A stretch of DNA of 64,000 nt from Prevotellaceae bacterium (GTDB taxonomy: Bacteria > Bacteroidota > Bacteroidia > Bacteroidales > Bacteroidaceae): the NCBI GenBank assembly GCA_019420585.1, contig JAHZGX010000020.1, positions 223,855-287,854 on the forward strand. Reading direction: 5' to 3'. The notes beneath the pieces are model-generated. The model saw nothing but the letters and a program-made list of their open reading frames with translations. It searched no databases and was not told the origin of the DNA. Position numbers and translations under genes: made by a program. Positions 1 to 8,022 of this stretch are shown piece by piece. The first letter of the stretch is position 1. Each line of letters begins with the position of its first letter.

Positions 1-235
1 GATAATTGCGTATGCTTTTCTTGAGCAGGGCTGTGTCAGTCATGAGTGCTCCGCATCGTTGGTCAAGTGCAGCATACTGTGCCCGGCTCTCGTCCAGTAA
101 GGCCGAAAGGCTGTCTCGGGAGTAGTAGGCTCGCCAGCGTGCATTCTCTGACTGCTCAAACTTCTTTCTTCCCACCACGCAACTTGACAGTACGGCTGTT
201 GAGAGTGCAATTGCTATTAGTGTCAGTTTCTTCAT
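1..235 (-). CDS. Lipoprotein, 3'-truncated by window start
   Basis: The start codon is at 235 on the minus strand and the frame stays open to the window edge, giving about 78 residues. The N terminus is a lipoprotein signal: two lysines, a hydrophobic stretch, then a VLSSC lipobox with the acylated cysteine at residue 19. What follows is polar and helical (QSENARWRAYYSRDSLSALL), as in the coiled-coil stalk that precedes an OmpA-like peptidoglycan-binding domain in many Bacteroidota lipoproteins. That domain would lie outside the window, so the family cannot be decided here. It reads in the same direction as deoC and is the next gene after it, across a gap of about 220 bases in which I see no clear promoter or terminator. 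Confidence 0.6.
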   Translation of the reverse strand, partial: MKKLTLIAIALSTAVLSSCVVGRKKFEQSENARWRAYYSRDSLSALLDESRAQYAALDQRCGALMTDTALLKKSIRNY

Positions 236-455
236 GTCTTGTCTATGTTGAGGGCGTATATTTCACTTGTTTCTCTTCTTTTGAGGCTCCTCCAGGCTTC
301 CTTTTTCCAGATTGGTCGATTTTCTATACACGTTTTAGTGCATGTAATCCGCTGACAACCATGTTTGTTGCGCCGAAAAACACCTTCTGAGAATCGCGTA
401 AAACAGATTTTTCGCCTTCCCGTACGGATTTCACGGATTCTCGGAGCCTCGGAAA

Positions 456-1346
456 TCAGAAGTATTTCACCTCTTCACCGGTTACCTCACTCAGGAGTAA
501 GTTGGCCAGACGGCTTGTGCCCAGACGGAACCACTGGTTGGTGAGCCACTGCTCACCCAGCACCTCCTTCACGATGGTATAATACACCAGAGCATCGTGC
601 ACCGTATTCAGTCCGCCTGCAGGTTTGAAGCCGACTTGTATGCCTGTCTTGTCATAATATTCCTTGATGGCCTGGCACATCACATAGGCAGCCTCGGGTG
701 TTGCGGCAGGTTTCTCTTTGCCCGTGCTGGTCTTGATGTAGTCGGCTCCCGAATACATGGCCAGCAGGCTTGCCTTCTTGATGGCCGATGCAGAAGGGAG
801 CAGTCCCGTTTCCAGGATGACCTTCAGTTTGTGGTCGCCACATACGGCCTTCAGTTCGGATATCTCGTCACATACGGTCTCGAAATCTTCGCTGAGGAAC
901 GCACCTACACTCATTACCATGTCTATCTCTGTGGCTCCATCTTTCAGTGCCAGGGCAGTTTCGGCCACTTTCACCTCGATGAGTGCCTGCGAACTGGGGA
1001 ACGAACCGCTCACGCAGGCTACTTCCACTCCCTCCACCTGCAGGTTTTCGCTCACCACGGCGGCAAAGCGTGGGTATACGCAGATGGTGGCCACGTGGGG
1101 GAGTTGGGGGTAATCATTGTCAAACTCGTTGACCCGCTCGGTGAAGCGTAGCACGCTTTCGTTGCTGTCGGTGGTTTTCAGCGTGGTCAGTTCTATACTT
1201 CCCATGAGGAACTTCTTCACCTCAGGAGTGTCGTTCTCTGCCACTTTCTCCTCAATGATGCGCTTCACTTCGGCCGCTACCTGGGCATCGTCCAAGGCTG
1301 TGGTGTACTGTGAGAGTGCCTGCTCATACTTGCTAGTCTCGCTCAT
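456..1346 (-). CDS. deoC: Deoxyribose-phosphate aldolase
   Basis: DeoC (296 aa) reversibly cleaves 2-deoxyribose-5-phosphate to glyceraldehyde-3-phosphate and acetaldehyde in deoxynucleoside catabolism. It is a class I aldolase. The Schiff-base lysine is K205 in YIKTSTG, the second conserved lysine is K241 in KPAGG, and the acidic residue in EIDMV is D142. The length suits the longer (~290 aa) Bacteroidota form, which has an extra helical N terminus. Its start codon overlaps the stop of the upstream MazG-like gene by 4 bases (ATGA), so the two are probably translationally coupled. Confidence 0.95.
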   Translation of the reverse strand: MSETSKYEQALSQYTTALDDAQVAAEVKRIIEEKVAENDTPEVKKFLMGSIELTTLKTTDSNESVLRFTERVNEFDNDYPQLPHVATICVYPRFAAVVSENLQVEGVEVACVSGSFPSSQALIEVKVAETALALKDGATEIDMVMSVGAFLSEDFETVCDEISELKAVCGDHKLKVILETGLLPSASAIKKASLLAMYSGADYIKTSTGKEKPAATPEAAYVMCQAIKEYYDKTGIQVGFKPAGGLNTVHDALVYYTIVKEVLGEQWLTNQWFRLGTSRLANLLLSEVTGEEVKYF

Positions 1347-1675
1347 ATATTTTCTTTCAACTTGGGGTTATTCAGGTGTCTTGTGCAATCTCTCTGCGTC
1401 TTTTTGCGGAAACTGGCTTCCAGTGCTTCCGTGAGGTTAGTGCCGGTCTGGTTGGCCAGGCAGATGAGCACCCATAGCACATCAGCCATCTCCTCGGCGA
1501 GATCGGTGTTCTCACCTTTCTTGAATGACTGCTCGCCGTATTTCCTGGCCATCACGCGTGCCAGTTCACCCACCTCCTCGGTCAGTATGGCCATGTTGGT
1601 GAGTTCGCTGAAATAACGCACGCCGTAGGTCTTTATCCATTCGTCCACCCGCTTTTGTGCTTCGGCTATTGTCAT
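1343..1675 (-). CDS. MazG-like nucleotide pyrophosphohydrolase
   Basis: This small all-alpha protein (110 aa) has the MazG/dUTPase-superfamily metal motif: EEVGE at residues 33-37 and EEMAD at 61-65 supply the ExxE...ExxD magnesium ligands. The family hydrolyses (d)NTPs to monophosphate and pyrophosphate, usually as house-cleaning of non-canonical nucleotides; the substrate here is unknown. The single short domain matches the iMazG/YpjD-like subgroup and not full-length MazG. It lies between dtd and deoC on the same strand and overlaps deoC by 4 bases. Confidence 0.88.
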   Translation of the reverse strand: MTIAEAQKRVDEWIKTYGVRYFSELTNMAILTEEVGELARVMARKYGEQSFKKGENTDLAEEMADVLWVLICLANQTGTNLTEALEASFRKKTQRDCTRHLNNPKLKENI

Positions 1676-1710
1676 GCTTATGCTTCTGTAATGCTGTTGC
1701 TTTTTGTGTC

Positions 1711-2163
1711 TTATTCTTTGTTCTTGGTGTCCATGCAGATGGTTACCGGCCCGTCATTGAGTAGTTCCACCTGCATGTCGGCTCCGAATTCTCCTGTTTG
1801 TACCCGTCCTGGCAAATCTTGCCGCAGTCTCTCTGTGAAGGCTTCATACAGGGGCTTGGCATGTGCATGTCCGGCAGCGCGAATCCAACTGGGGCGGTTG
1901 CCTTTCCGGTAACTGGCCATTAGGGTGAACTGGCTTATCACAAGTACTTCTCCGTTGGTGTCCTGCACGTTGCGGTTCATCACCCCTTCATCGTCATCAA
2001 ACACCCTCAGGGAGAGAATTTTGCGTGCCAGCCATTCTTTGTCCTCCTCGGTGTCGGCTTCCTCTATGCCCAGAAGCACCAGATAACCATGCCCAATGCG
2101 GCTCTTCACGGAACCGTTGATGGTCACGCTGGCGTGGCTCACTCTCTGTATTACTGCTCTCAT
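1711..2163 (-). CDS. dtd: D-aminoacyl-tRNA deacylase
   Basis: Dtd (150 aa) hydrolyses D-amino acids, and mischarged glycine, from tRNA. It acts as a dimer by RNA-assisted catalysis. Both signatures are present: SQFTL at residues 77-81 and the cross-subunit Gly-cisPro motif in NDGPVT (G138-P139). Length is normal. It is followed 35 bases downstream by the MazG-like gene, so dtd, mazG and deoC form a compact leftward unit. A possible -7 element (TAATTTTG on the minus strand, 2183-2190) lies 20 bases upstream of the start, with no good -33 partner. Confidence 0.95.
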   Translation of the reverse strand: MRAVIQRVSHASVTINGSVKSRIGHGYLVLLGIEEADTEEDKEWLARKILSLRVFDDDEGVMNRNVQDTNGEVLVISQFTLMASYRKGNRPSWIRAAGHAHAKPLYEAFTERLRQDLPGRVQTGEFGADMQVELLNDGPVTICMDTKNKE

Positions 2164-2559
2164 ACCTTATTGTTCTGTTCCACAAAATTACATCATTTAT
2201 CCCTAAATCCAGCTTCTTTCTGAAAACCTTTTAACTCCTTTTCCGTTTTTCTTCATGGCATGTATACATGCTTCGGGACTTTTGTTTTAGGACATAAGGC
2301 GTGTTTTGCTGTGCTGCTTGCACCTTTGTGTGCAGATTCTTTCCTTGATGAAAATGGGGTGGATTCGTCTTTTTAATGTTGTCGTGAATCGATGTGGAGT
2401 TGGTCGTTTGCTTTCTCACTAAAAAGGTCTCCTAACAAGTGTTAAAAACGAAGTGCGGTGTAATGTCCTGTCTGGATGGCCTGCTTTTCTTGTTTTCCTT
2501 TGCCATTTCGGGTGGATAAGTAGGCGAAAAAAGGGCAAATACGGGGCTGCTCGGCTTTC
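2164..2559. other. Gap between dtd and uvrC, no gene seen
   Basis: This is about 396 bases of fairly AT-rich sequence. The one short minus-strand reading frame (2231-2419) has no recognisable motif and a composition typical of noncoding DNA. No tRNA, riboswitch or strong terminator hairpin was found. It probably holds the leader of dtd. Confidence 0.5.
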
Positions 2560-4416
2560 TTAGAGGTTTTCTTCAGGGGCTGTTTCGGAGTGGAAATGGG
2601 CATATACGGCCTGTGCTTTCCGGTTGCCGATGGCTTCTGCCAGGCTTTCTTGGCTGGCTTCCCGAATGCGCTTCACGCTGTGGAAAGTTTTTAGCAATTG
2701 TTCCTTGGTCTTTGGCCCAATGCCTTTGATGATATCTATCTCGCTGGCAATCTGCCGTTTGCTGCGCTTGCTTCGATGGAAGGTGATGGCAAAGCGGTGT
2801 ACCTCGTCCTGTAGGTGGGTGAGCAGGCGGAAGAGTGGTGAGTCAGGCTTACAGCCTATGACGCGTGGCGGAAAACCGAACAGAAGTTCGTGGGTACGGT
2901 GCTTTTCATCCTTGGCCAGTCCGCCAATGGCAATGTCCAGATGCAGTTCGTCCTCCACTACTTGCCTCACCACTTCCATCTGCCCACGTCCTCCATCGGT
3001 AATGATGAGATCAGGCAGGGGAGTATTTTCCTCCATCATACGGTTGTAGCGGCGACGTACCACCTCTTGCATACTGGCATAATCATCCGGTCCCACAACG
3101 GATCGGATATTGTATTTGCGGTAATCCTGTTTGCTGGGCTTGCCCATGCGGAACACCACGCATGCCGCTACGGCATCTTGCCCATTGATGTTGGAGTTGT
3201 CGAAACACTCTATCTGCATGGGGGGCTTGGGCATTCCCAGCAGTGATTGAAGTTCTTTGAGCAGGCGCATCTGCTTCTGTTTCGGGTTCAGTTTGTCGCT
3301 TTGCTTGATGCGGTCTTTCTTGTACTGGAGCACGTTCAGTTTACTTAGTTCCACCAGTTTCCTCTTGTCTCCTTTCTGAGGAACGGTCACCGTGACGTTT
3401 TCCAACGGAAGTTCCACGGGGAACGGTGTGATAATCTCCTTGCTTTCACTGCCGTAACGTTGTCTCATTTCCACAATTCCTGCAACCAGCAACTCCTCGT
3501 CTGTCTCATCAAGACGCTTTGCATACTCAAAGGTAAAGGCTTGGTTGATGCATCCGTTGGTGACGTGCAGGTAATTGATGTAGGCTACGCGGTCGTGGTT
3601 CTCGATGTTGAATACGTCCACATTGTGTATGGTGCGGCTCACGACTTCGCTTCGGCTGCGGTAATTATCCAGTAGGAGGTACTTGCGCTTCACCTGTTCG
3701 GCTTCCTCGAAGCGCATTTCGGCAGCCAGCGTCTGCATCTGAGCCATCAGTTGCCGCTCCAGTTCGGCTGTGTTTCCCCGCAGTATCTGTTCTGCCTCGG
3801 CAATGTCCTGCATGTATTCCTTGTGGCTCTGCAGCCCTATGCAGGGTGCCTTGCAGTTCTTGATATGGTATTCGAGGCATGTCTTGTGTTTCTTCTTCTC
3901 AATGCTGTCCTGTGTGATGCACTCATGGCAGTGTCGTAAGGGGAAGAGGTTCTTGATGAGTTCGAGCAGAGCATGCATGGTGGGCACGTGGCTGTAAGGG
4001 CCATAATAGGTGCCGTAACGCGGGTTGATAACGCGGGTTTGGAAGATTCGTGGGAAATATTCGTTGGTCACCACGATGCTGGGGTAGGTCTTTCCGTCCT
4101 TGAGCAGTATGTTATACCGAGGATTCCACTGTTTGATGAGGTTGTTTTCCAGCAGTAGAGCATCCTCCTCGGTGTTGACCACGATGTATCGTATGTCGCG
4201 TATCTTGCTCACCAGGATTGCCGTCTTGCGATTTTGGTGCTCCTTTGAGAAGTAGGAGTATACGCGCCTTTTGAGGTTTTTTGCCTTGCCCACATAGATG
4301 ATAGTGCCCTCTTCATCGATGTATTGATAGCATCCGGGGCGTTCCGGCAAACTGAGTACAATGCCCTTCAGGTATTCCTGCATGTTTTTTTTCTCCCTCA
4401 TGTCTCTTTTCTCCAT
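2560..4416 (-). CDS. uvrC: Excinuclease ABC subunit C
   Basis: UvrC (618 aa) makes both incisions flanking a DNA lesion during nucleotide excision repair, recruited by UvrB. The domains in order are an N-terminal GIY-YIG nuclease (about residues 15-95, containing GCYQYIDEEGTIIYVGKAKN), a UVR helix pair (about 205-240, with FEEAEQVKRKY), an RNase-H-like endonuclease core starting at IECFDNSNINGQ (about 415), and a C-terminal helix-hairpin-helix in DIIKGIGPKTKEQLL. Length matches the family. It lies 55 bases downstream of apt in the leftward cluster. Confidence 0.97.
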   Translation of the reverse strand: MEKRDMREKKNMQEYLKGIVLSLPERPGCYQYIDEEGTIIYVGKAKNLKRRVYSYFSKEHQNRKTAILVSKIRDIRYIVVNTEEDALLLENNLIKQWNPRYNILLKDGKTYPSIVVTNEYFPRIFQTRVINPRYGTYYGPYSHVPTMHALLELIKNLFPLRHCHECITQDSIEKKKHKTCLEYHIKNCKAPCIGLQSHKEYMQDIAEAEQILRGNTAELERQLMAQMQTLAAEMRFEEAEQVKRKYLLLDNYRSRSEVVSRTIHNVDVFNIENHDRVAYINYLHVTNGCINQAFTFEYAKRLDETDEELLVAGIVEMRQRYGSESKEIITPFPVELPLENVTVTVPQKGDKRKLVELSKLNVLQYKKDRIKQSDKLNPKQKQMRLLKELQSLLGMPKPPMQIECFDNSNINGQDAVAACVVFRMGKPSKQDYRKYNIRSVVGPDDYASMQEVVRRRYNRMMEENTPLPDLIITDGGRGQMEVVRQVVEDELHLDIAIGGLAKDEKHRTHELLFGFPPRVIGCKPDSPLFRLLTHLQDEVHRFAITFHRSKRSKRQIASEIDIIKGIGPKTKEQLLKTFHSVKRIREASQESLAEAIGNRKAQAVYAHFHSETAPEENL

Positions 4417-4471
4417 AATAGGAAAGAGGCAATTCCACTGTGTAAAATTGCCCCTTGAAGGTGTATTCCTC

Positions 4472-5002
4472 TTAAATTTTGATGAGTGTGCTCATTTCCA
4501 CGGATTCGTCAAAGGCGGCTCTGCCATGGAGTCCTTCGCCTGTGAGTTCAATGATGAAATTGATGTAGGTCTTCTTTGGATGGAATTTCTGTACCAAGTT
4601 ATAGGCGGCCTTCATGCTGCCTCCCGTGGCCAGCAGGTCGTCATGCAGCAACACCACATCTGTCTCCGTGATGGCATCCTTGTGAATCTCTATGGTATCC
4701 TTGCCGTACTCTTTCATGTAGGATTCCTTGAGTGTGTCGGCTGGGAGTTTGCCAGGTTTTCGGCACATAACGAATCCTGCGTTCAGCCTGGCCGCAAGTA
4801 CGGCTCCCATCACGAAGCCTCGGCTCTCAATGCCCACCACTTGGGTAATCCCCTTATCCTTGTAGAGGTCGTACAACTCTTCAATCATGATGTGTATGCA
4901 CTCGGCACTCTTGAACAGCGTACTTACATCCTTAAACTGGATTCCCGCTATGGGAAAGTCGGGCACGTTGCGTAGGTTTTTTAATAATGTCTCATTGTTC
5001 AT
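4472..5002 (-). CDS. apt: Adenine phosphoribosyltransferase
   Basis: Apt (176 aa) converts adenine and PRPP to AMP and pyrophosphate for purine salvage. The type I PRTase PRPP-binding loop is clear at residues 116-130 (VVLLHDDLLATGGSM), and the IESRGF segment at 58-63 is typical of Apt. Length is normal. It lies between mnmG (48 bases upstream) and uvrC (55 bases downstream), an order I associate with Bacteroides and Prevotella chromosomes. Confidence 0.96.
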   Translation of the reverse strand: MNNETLLKNLRNVPDFPIAGIQFKDVSTLFKSAECIHIMIEELYDLYKDKGITQVVGIESRGFVMGAVLAARLNAGFVMCRKPGKLPADTLKESYMKEYGKDTIEIHKDAITETDVVLLHDDLLATGGSMKAAYNLVQKFHPKKTYINFIIELTGEGLHGRAAFDESVEMSTLIKI

Positions 5003-5050
5003 AATCAGGAACTTATTATTAAAGTGTTCTTGTTTTGTTTCACGTGGAAC

Positions 5051-6928
5051 TCAATGGCTCGCCAATATCATCAGTACACTGATGTCGCTGGGGCTCACAC
5101 CGGGTATCCGGCTGGCTTGGGCAAGCGTCTCTGGGTTGATACGGGTAAGTTTCTGGCGTGCCTCAATGGACAGAGCAGGTAGGGCAGAGTAGTCAAACTT
5201 GTCCTTGATGCGAATGTTTTCCAGGCGCAGCATCTTGTCGGCATTCTGACGCTCCCGCATGATGTAGCCGGCGTATTTGATTTTGATTTCCGTTGCTTCT
5301 GCGATCTCTTCCCTGCGGTCTGGAATGCTTTCTAACTTTTCGCGCAGAGCAGGAATCAGCGGAGCCAGGTTGTCGAACGAGAGTATGGGGCGGGTCAGAA
5401 GGTCGGAGAGTTTACATCCGCGTTGCAGAGGTTCGCAGCCCAGTATTTCCAAACCGCTGTTGATGTATGCTGATTTCACTGAGTAATCTTGACAGAATGC
5501 AATGAGCGCATCCATTTGCTCCTTTTTCTTTAACCAGTGATTCAGTCGGTCTGTGCCGGCTAGGCCACTCCGATGGCTCCGCTCGGTGAGTCGTGCGTCA
5601 GCGTCATCCTGTCTTAGCAATATGCGGTACTCGGCTCGACTGGTAAACATTCGGTATGGCTCGTCAACCCCTTTCGTTACTAAATCATCGATGAGCACGC
5701 CTATATATGACTCGTCTCTTTTCATGATAAACGGTTCGGAGCCTCCGCATTTCAGTGCTGCGTTCATTCCGGCCACCAAGCCCTGCCCTGCGGCTTCCTC
5801 GTAACCCGTGGTACCGTTGATCTGCCCCGCCATGAATAGGCCATCCACCAGTTTTGATTCCAGCGAATGATATAGTTGGGTGGGGTCGAAGTAATCGTAT
5901 TCTATGGCATAGCCGGGGCGGTAAATCTGCAGGTTTCTGAAGGCGGGTATCATACGCAATGCCTCTACCTGTGCATCGATGGGAAGGCTGCTGCTGAATC
6001 CGTTGAGGTAATATTCGTTGGTGTTGCTGCCTTCCGGCTCCAGGAAAAGCATGTGTTCCGACTTGTCGGCAAAGGTTACCAACTTGGTTTCGATGCTTGG
6101 ACAATAACGCGGACCGATACTCTGAATCTGACCATTGAAGAGGGGAGAGTCGGGCAAGGCTGTTTTTAGGCGCTCGTGAACCTGCGGGTTGGTGTATGTA
6201 ATCCAGCAAGGCAGTTGATCCAGGGGGCGTGCCTCACCCATGAATGAGAACTTGTGGAAGTCGTTCTCCCCGTCTTGCCGTTGCATCTCGTCGAAATGCA
6301 CGCTCCTTCCATCTATTCTCACGGGTGTGCCCGTCTTCATGCGTCCTGCTCTGATGCCGTGTCGGGTGATGCTTTGGGTTAGGTGCAGGCTGGGAGGTTC
6401 TGCATAGCGCCCGCCAGGCAACTTTGTCCGTCCGATGTGCATGAGGCCGTTGAGGAACGTGCCTGCCGTGATGATGACGCAGCGGGCGTGGATTTCCAGG
6501 CCCAGGTAAGTGCTTACCCCAGTGACATGGCCGTTGCTTACGAGCAGTTCTCTTACCTGATCTTGCCAGATGCTCAGGTTGTCCGTGTTTTCCAGGATTT
6601 CTCTCCATGCCCAGATGTATTTGCCTCGGTCGCACTGTGCACGCGGGCTCCACATGGCAGGTCCCTTGCTGCGGTTCAGCATGCGGAACTGTATGGCGGT
6701 CCTGTCGGCCACTTCGCCGCTGTGACCTCCCAGTGCGTCAACCTCACGTATTATCTGCCCCTTGGCTATTCCGCCCACGGCAGGGTTGCAGCTCATCTGC
6801 GCAATCTTGTTCATGTCCATGGTTATGAGGCAGGTTTTTGCTCCCATGCCTGCGCTTGCGCTTGCTGCCTCGCATCCTGCATGGCCGCCTCCCACCACCA
6901 CTACATCGAATTTCATTTCCATCGTCAT
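5051..6928 (-). CDS. mnmG: tRNA uridine-5-carboxymethylaminomethyl modification enzyme
   Basis: MnmG/GidA (625 aa), with MnmE, installs the cmnm5 group on U34 of certain tRNAs using FAD and methylene-tetrahydrofolate. The FAD Rossmann motif is GGGHAGCEAA from residue 13. The conserved segments MSCNPAVGGIAKG and GQINGTTGYEEAAGQGLVAG are intact, as is the C-terminal helical MnmE-binding region. The first codons read MTMEMKF, so Met3 or Met5 could be the real start. A TATTTTTG element on the minus strand (6967-6974) may be its -7 box; the nearest TTG is 24 bases away, a poor spacing. Confidence 0.97.
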   Translation of the reverse strand: MTMEMKFDVVVVGGGHAGCEAASASAGMGAKTCLITMDMNKIAQMSCNPAVGGIAKGQIIREVDALGGHSGEVADRTAIQFRMLNRSKGPAMWSPRAQCDRGKYIWAWREILENTDNLSIWQDQVRELLVSNGHVTGVSTYLGLEIHARCVIITAGTFLNGLMHIGRTKLPGGRYAEPPSLHLTQSITRHGIRAGRMKTGTPVRIDGRSVHFDEMQRQDGENDFHKFSFMGEARPLDQLPCWITYTNPQVHERLKTALPDSPLFNGQIQSIGPRYCPSIETKLVTFADKSEHMLFLEPEGSNTNEYYLNGFSSSLPIDAQVEALRMIPAFRNLQIYRPGYAIEYDYFDPTQLYHSLESKLVDGLFMAGQINGTTGYEEAAGQGLVAGMNAALKCGGSEPFIMKRDESYIGVLIDDLVTKGVDEPYRMFTSRAEYRILLRQDDADARLTERSHRSGLAGTDRLNHWLKKKEQMDALIAFCQDYSVKSAYINSGLEILGCEPLQRGCKLSDLLTRPILSFDNLAPLIPALREKLESIPDRREEIAEATEIKIKYAGYIMRERQNADKMLRLENIRIKDKFDYSALPALSIEARQKLTRINPETLAQASRIPGVSPSDISVLMILASH

Positions 6929-7004
6929 CCGCGCTTCTGTCTTTTGCTATGTGCTTGTTCGGGTCGCAAAAATAAGGTTTTCTCCTAACATTTACAGGCA
7001 ATTC

Positions 7005-7035
7005 TTGTCCAAATCATAAATTTGGTATAATTTTG
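7005..7035 (+). promoter_or_regulatory. Promoter of frdCAB
   Basis: TTG at 7005-7007, then 20 bases, then TAATTTTG at 7028-7035. This matches the Bacteroidota housekeeping sigma consensus (TTTG / TAnnTTTG). Transcription would begin near 7041, leaving a leader of about 70 bases before frdC. Confidence 0.6.
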
Positions 7036-7112
7036 TTGCGATATTAATACCTAATTATGGGTATGTTGCGCAAGCAAAACAAAGTAATTCAATAATCTAA
7101 TTCAGTTAATTT

Positions 7113-7982
7113 ATGTGGTTAATTAAATCATCCATCGGCAGGAAGGTAGTGATGTCTGTGACTGGCATTGCGCTCATCCTGTTCCTGACATTCCATGCGT
7201 CGATGAATGTGGTAGCCCTCTTCAGTGCCAGTGGCTACAACATGATTTGCGAGTTCCTTGGTGCCAACTGGTATGCCGTGGCGGCTACCTTGGGTCTGGC
7301 AGCCTTGGTGGCTCTCCACTTCATCTACGCCATCTGGCTTACCCTGCAGAACCGCAGTGCACGTGGTAGCAACCGTTATGCCGTGACCCACAAGCCAGAG
7401 AAAGTGGAGTGGGCCAGCCAGAACATGCTCGTGTTGGGCATCATCGTCATCCTAGGTATGGGTCTGCACCTCTACAATTTCTGGTACAACATGATGTATG
7501 CCGAGTTGGCTGGCGTGGTTGGCGACATTGCTCCCACCAATGGCGTGGCATTCATTGCCAGCACTTTCGCATGCCCCTGCTACACGGTTGTGTATCTAGT
7601 GTGGCTTGCAGCTCTGTGGTTCCACCTAAACCATGGCTTTTGGAGTGCCCTGCAGACTCTTGGCTGGAACGGTAAGGTGTGGTTCTGCCGCTGGAGGGTC
7701 ATCGGTACTATATACAGCACCATCGTTGTGTTGATGTTCGCAGTGGTGGCCGTGGCATTCTCATGCGGCTATCGCCCTGCCGACTATCAGCAGACATGCT
7801 GCTCGGGTGAGGCTGTGGAGGTGGTGTGCCCCATGCAGAGTGCTTGCCCTAAGGGCGGATGCAACCCCGAGGCTTGCACGGGTAAGTGCCAGGGGATGTG
7901 CGGTGAGTGTCCTAAAGGACAGTGTGAGAAGGCTTGTCCTGCGGAGGGCGATGCTCCCTGCTGTGGCAAGACTGCCGAGTGA
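7113..7982 (+). CDS. frdC: Fumarate reductase/succinate dehydrogenase cytochrome b subunit with Cys-rich tail
   Basis: This is the membrane anchor of fumarate reductase (289 aa). It binds haem b, carries quinone electrons to FrdB and is the terminal step of succinate-producing fermentation. About five hydrophobic helices fill residues 12-225, with the histidines expected for haem ligation (FHASMNVV, ALHFIYAIW, WFHLNHGFWSAL). The odd part is the C terminus: after the last helix, residues 229-289 are soluble and contain 13 cysteines in patterns such as CPKGGC, CQGMCGEC and CPKGQCEKAC. To my knowledge the Bacteroides homologue ends near residue 230. First gene of the frdCAB operon, 40 bases before frdA. 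Confidence 0.93.
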   Translation: MWLIKSSIGRKVVMSVTGIALILFLTFHASMNVVALFSASGYNMICEFLGANWYAVAATLGLAALVALHFIYAIWLTLQNRSARGSNRYAVTHKPEKVEWASQNMLVLGIIVILGMGLHLYNFWYNMMYAELAGVVGDIAPTNGVAFIASTFACPCYTVVYLVWLAALWFHLNHGFWSALQTLGWNGKVWFCRWRVIGTIYSTIVVLMFAVVAVAFSCGYRPADYQQTCCSGEAVEVVCPMQSACPKGGCNPEACTGKCQGMCGECPKGQCEKACPAEGDAPCCGKTAE

Positions 7983-8022
7983 CACGTAACAGAACTATCC
8001 AAGCAAATAAACAGAAAGAGTT

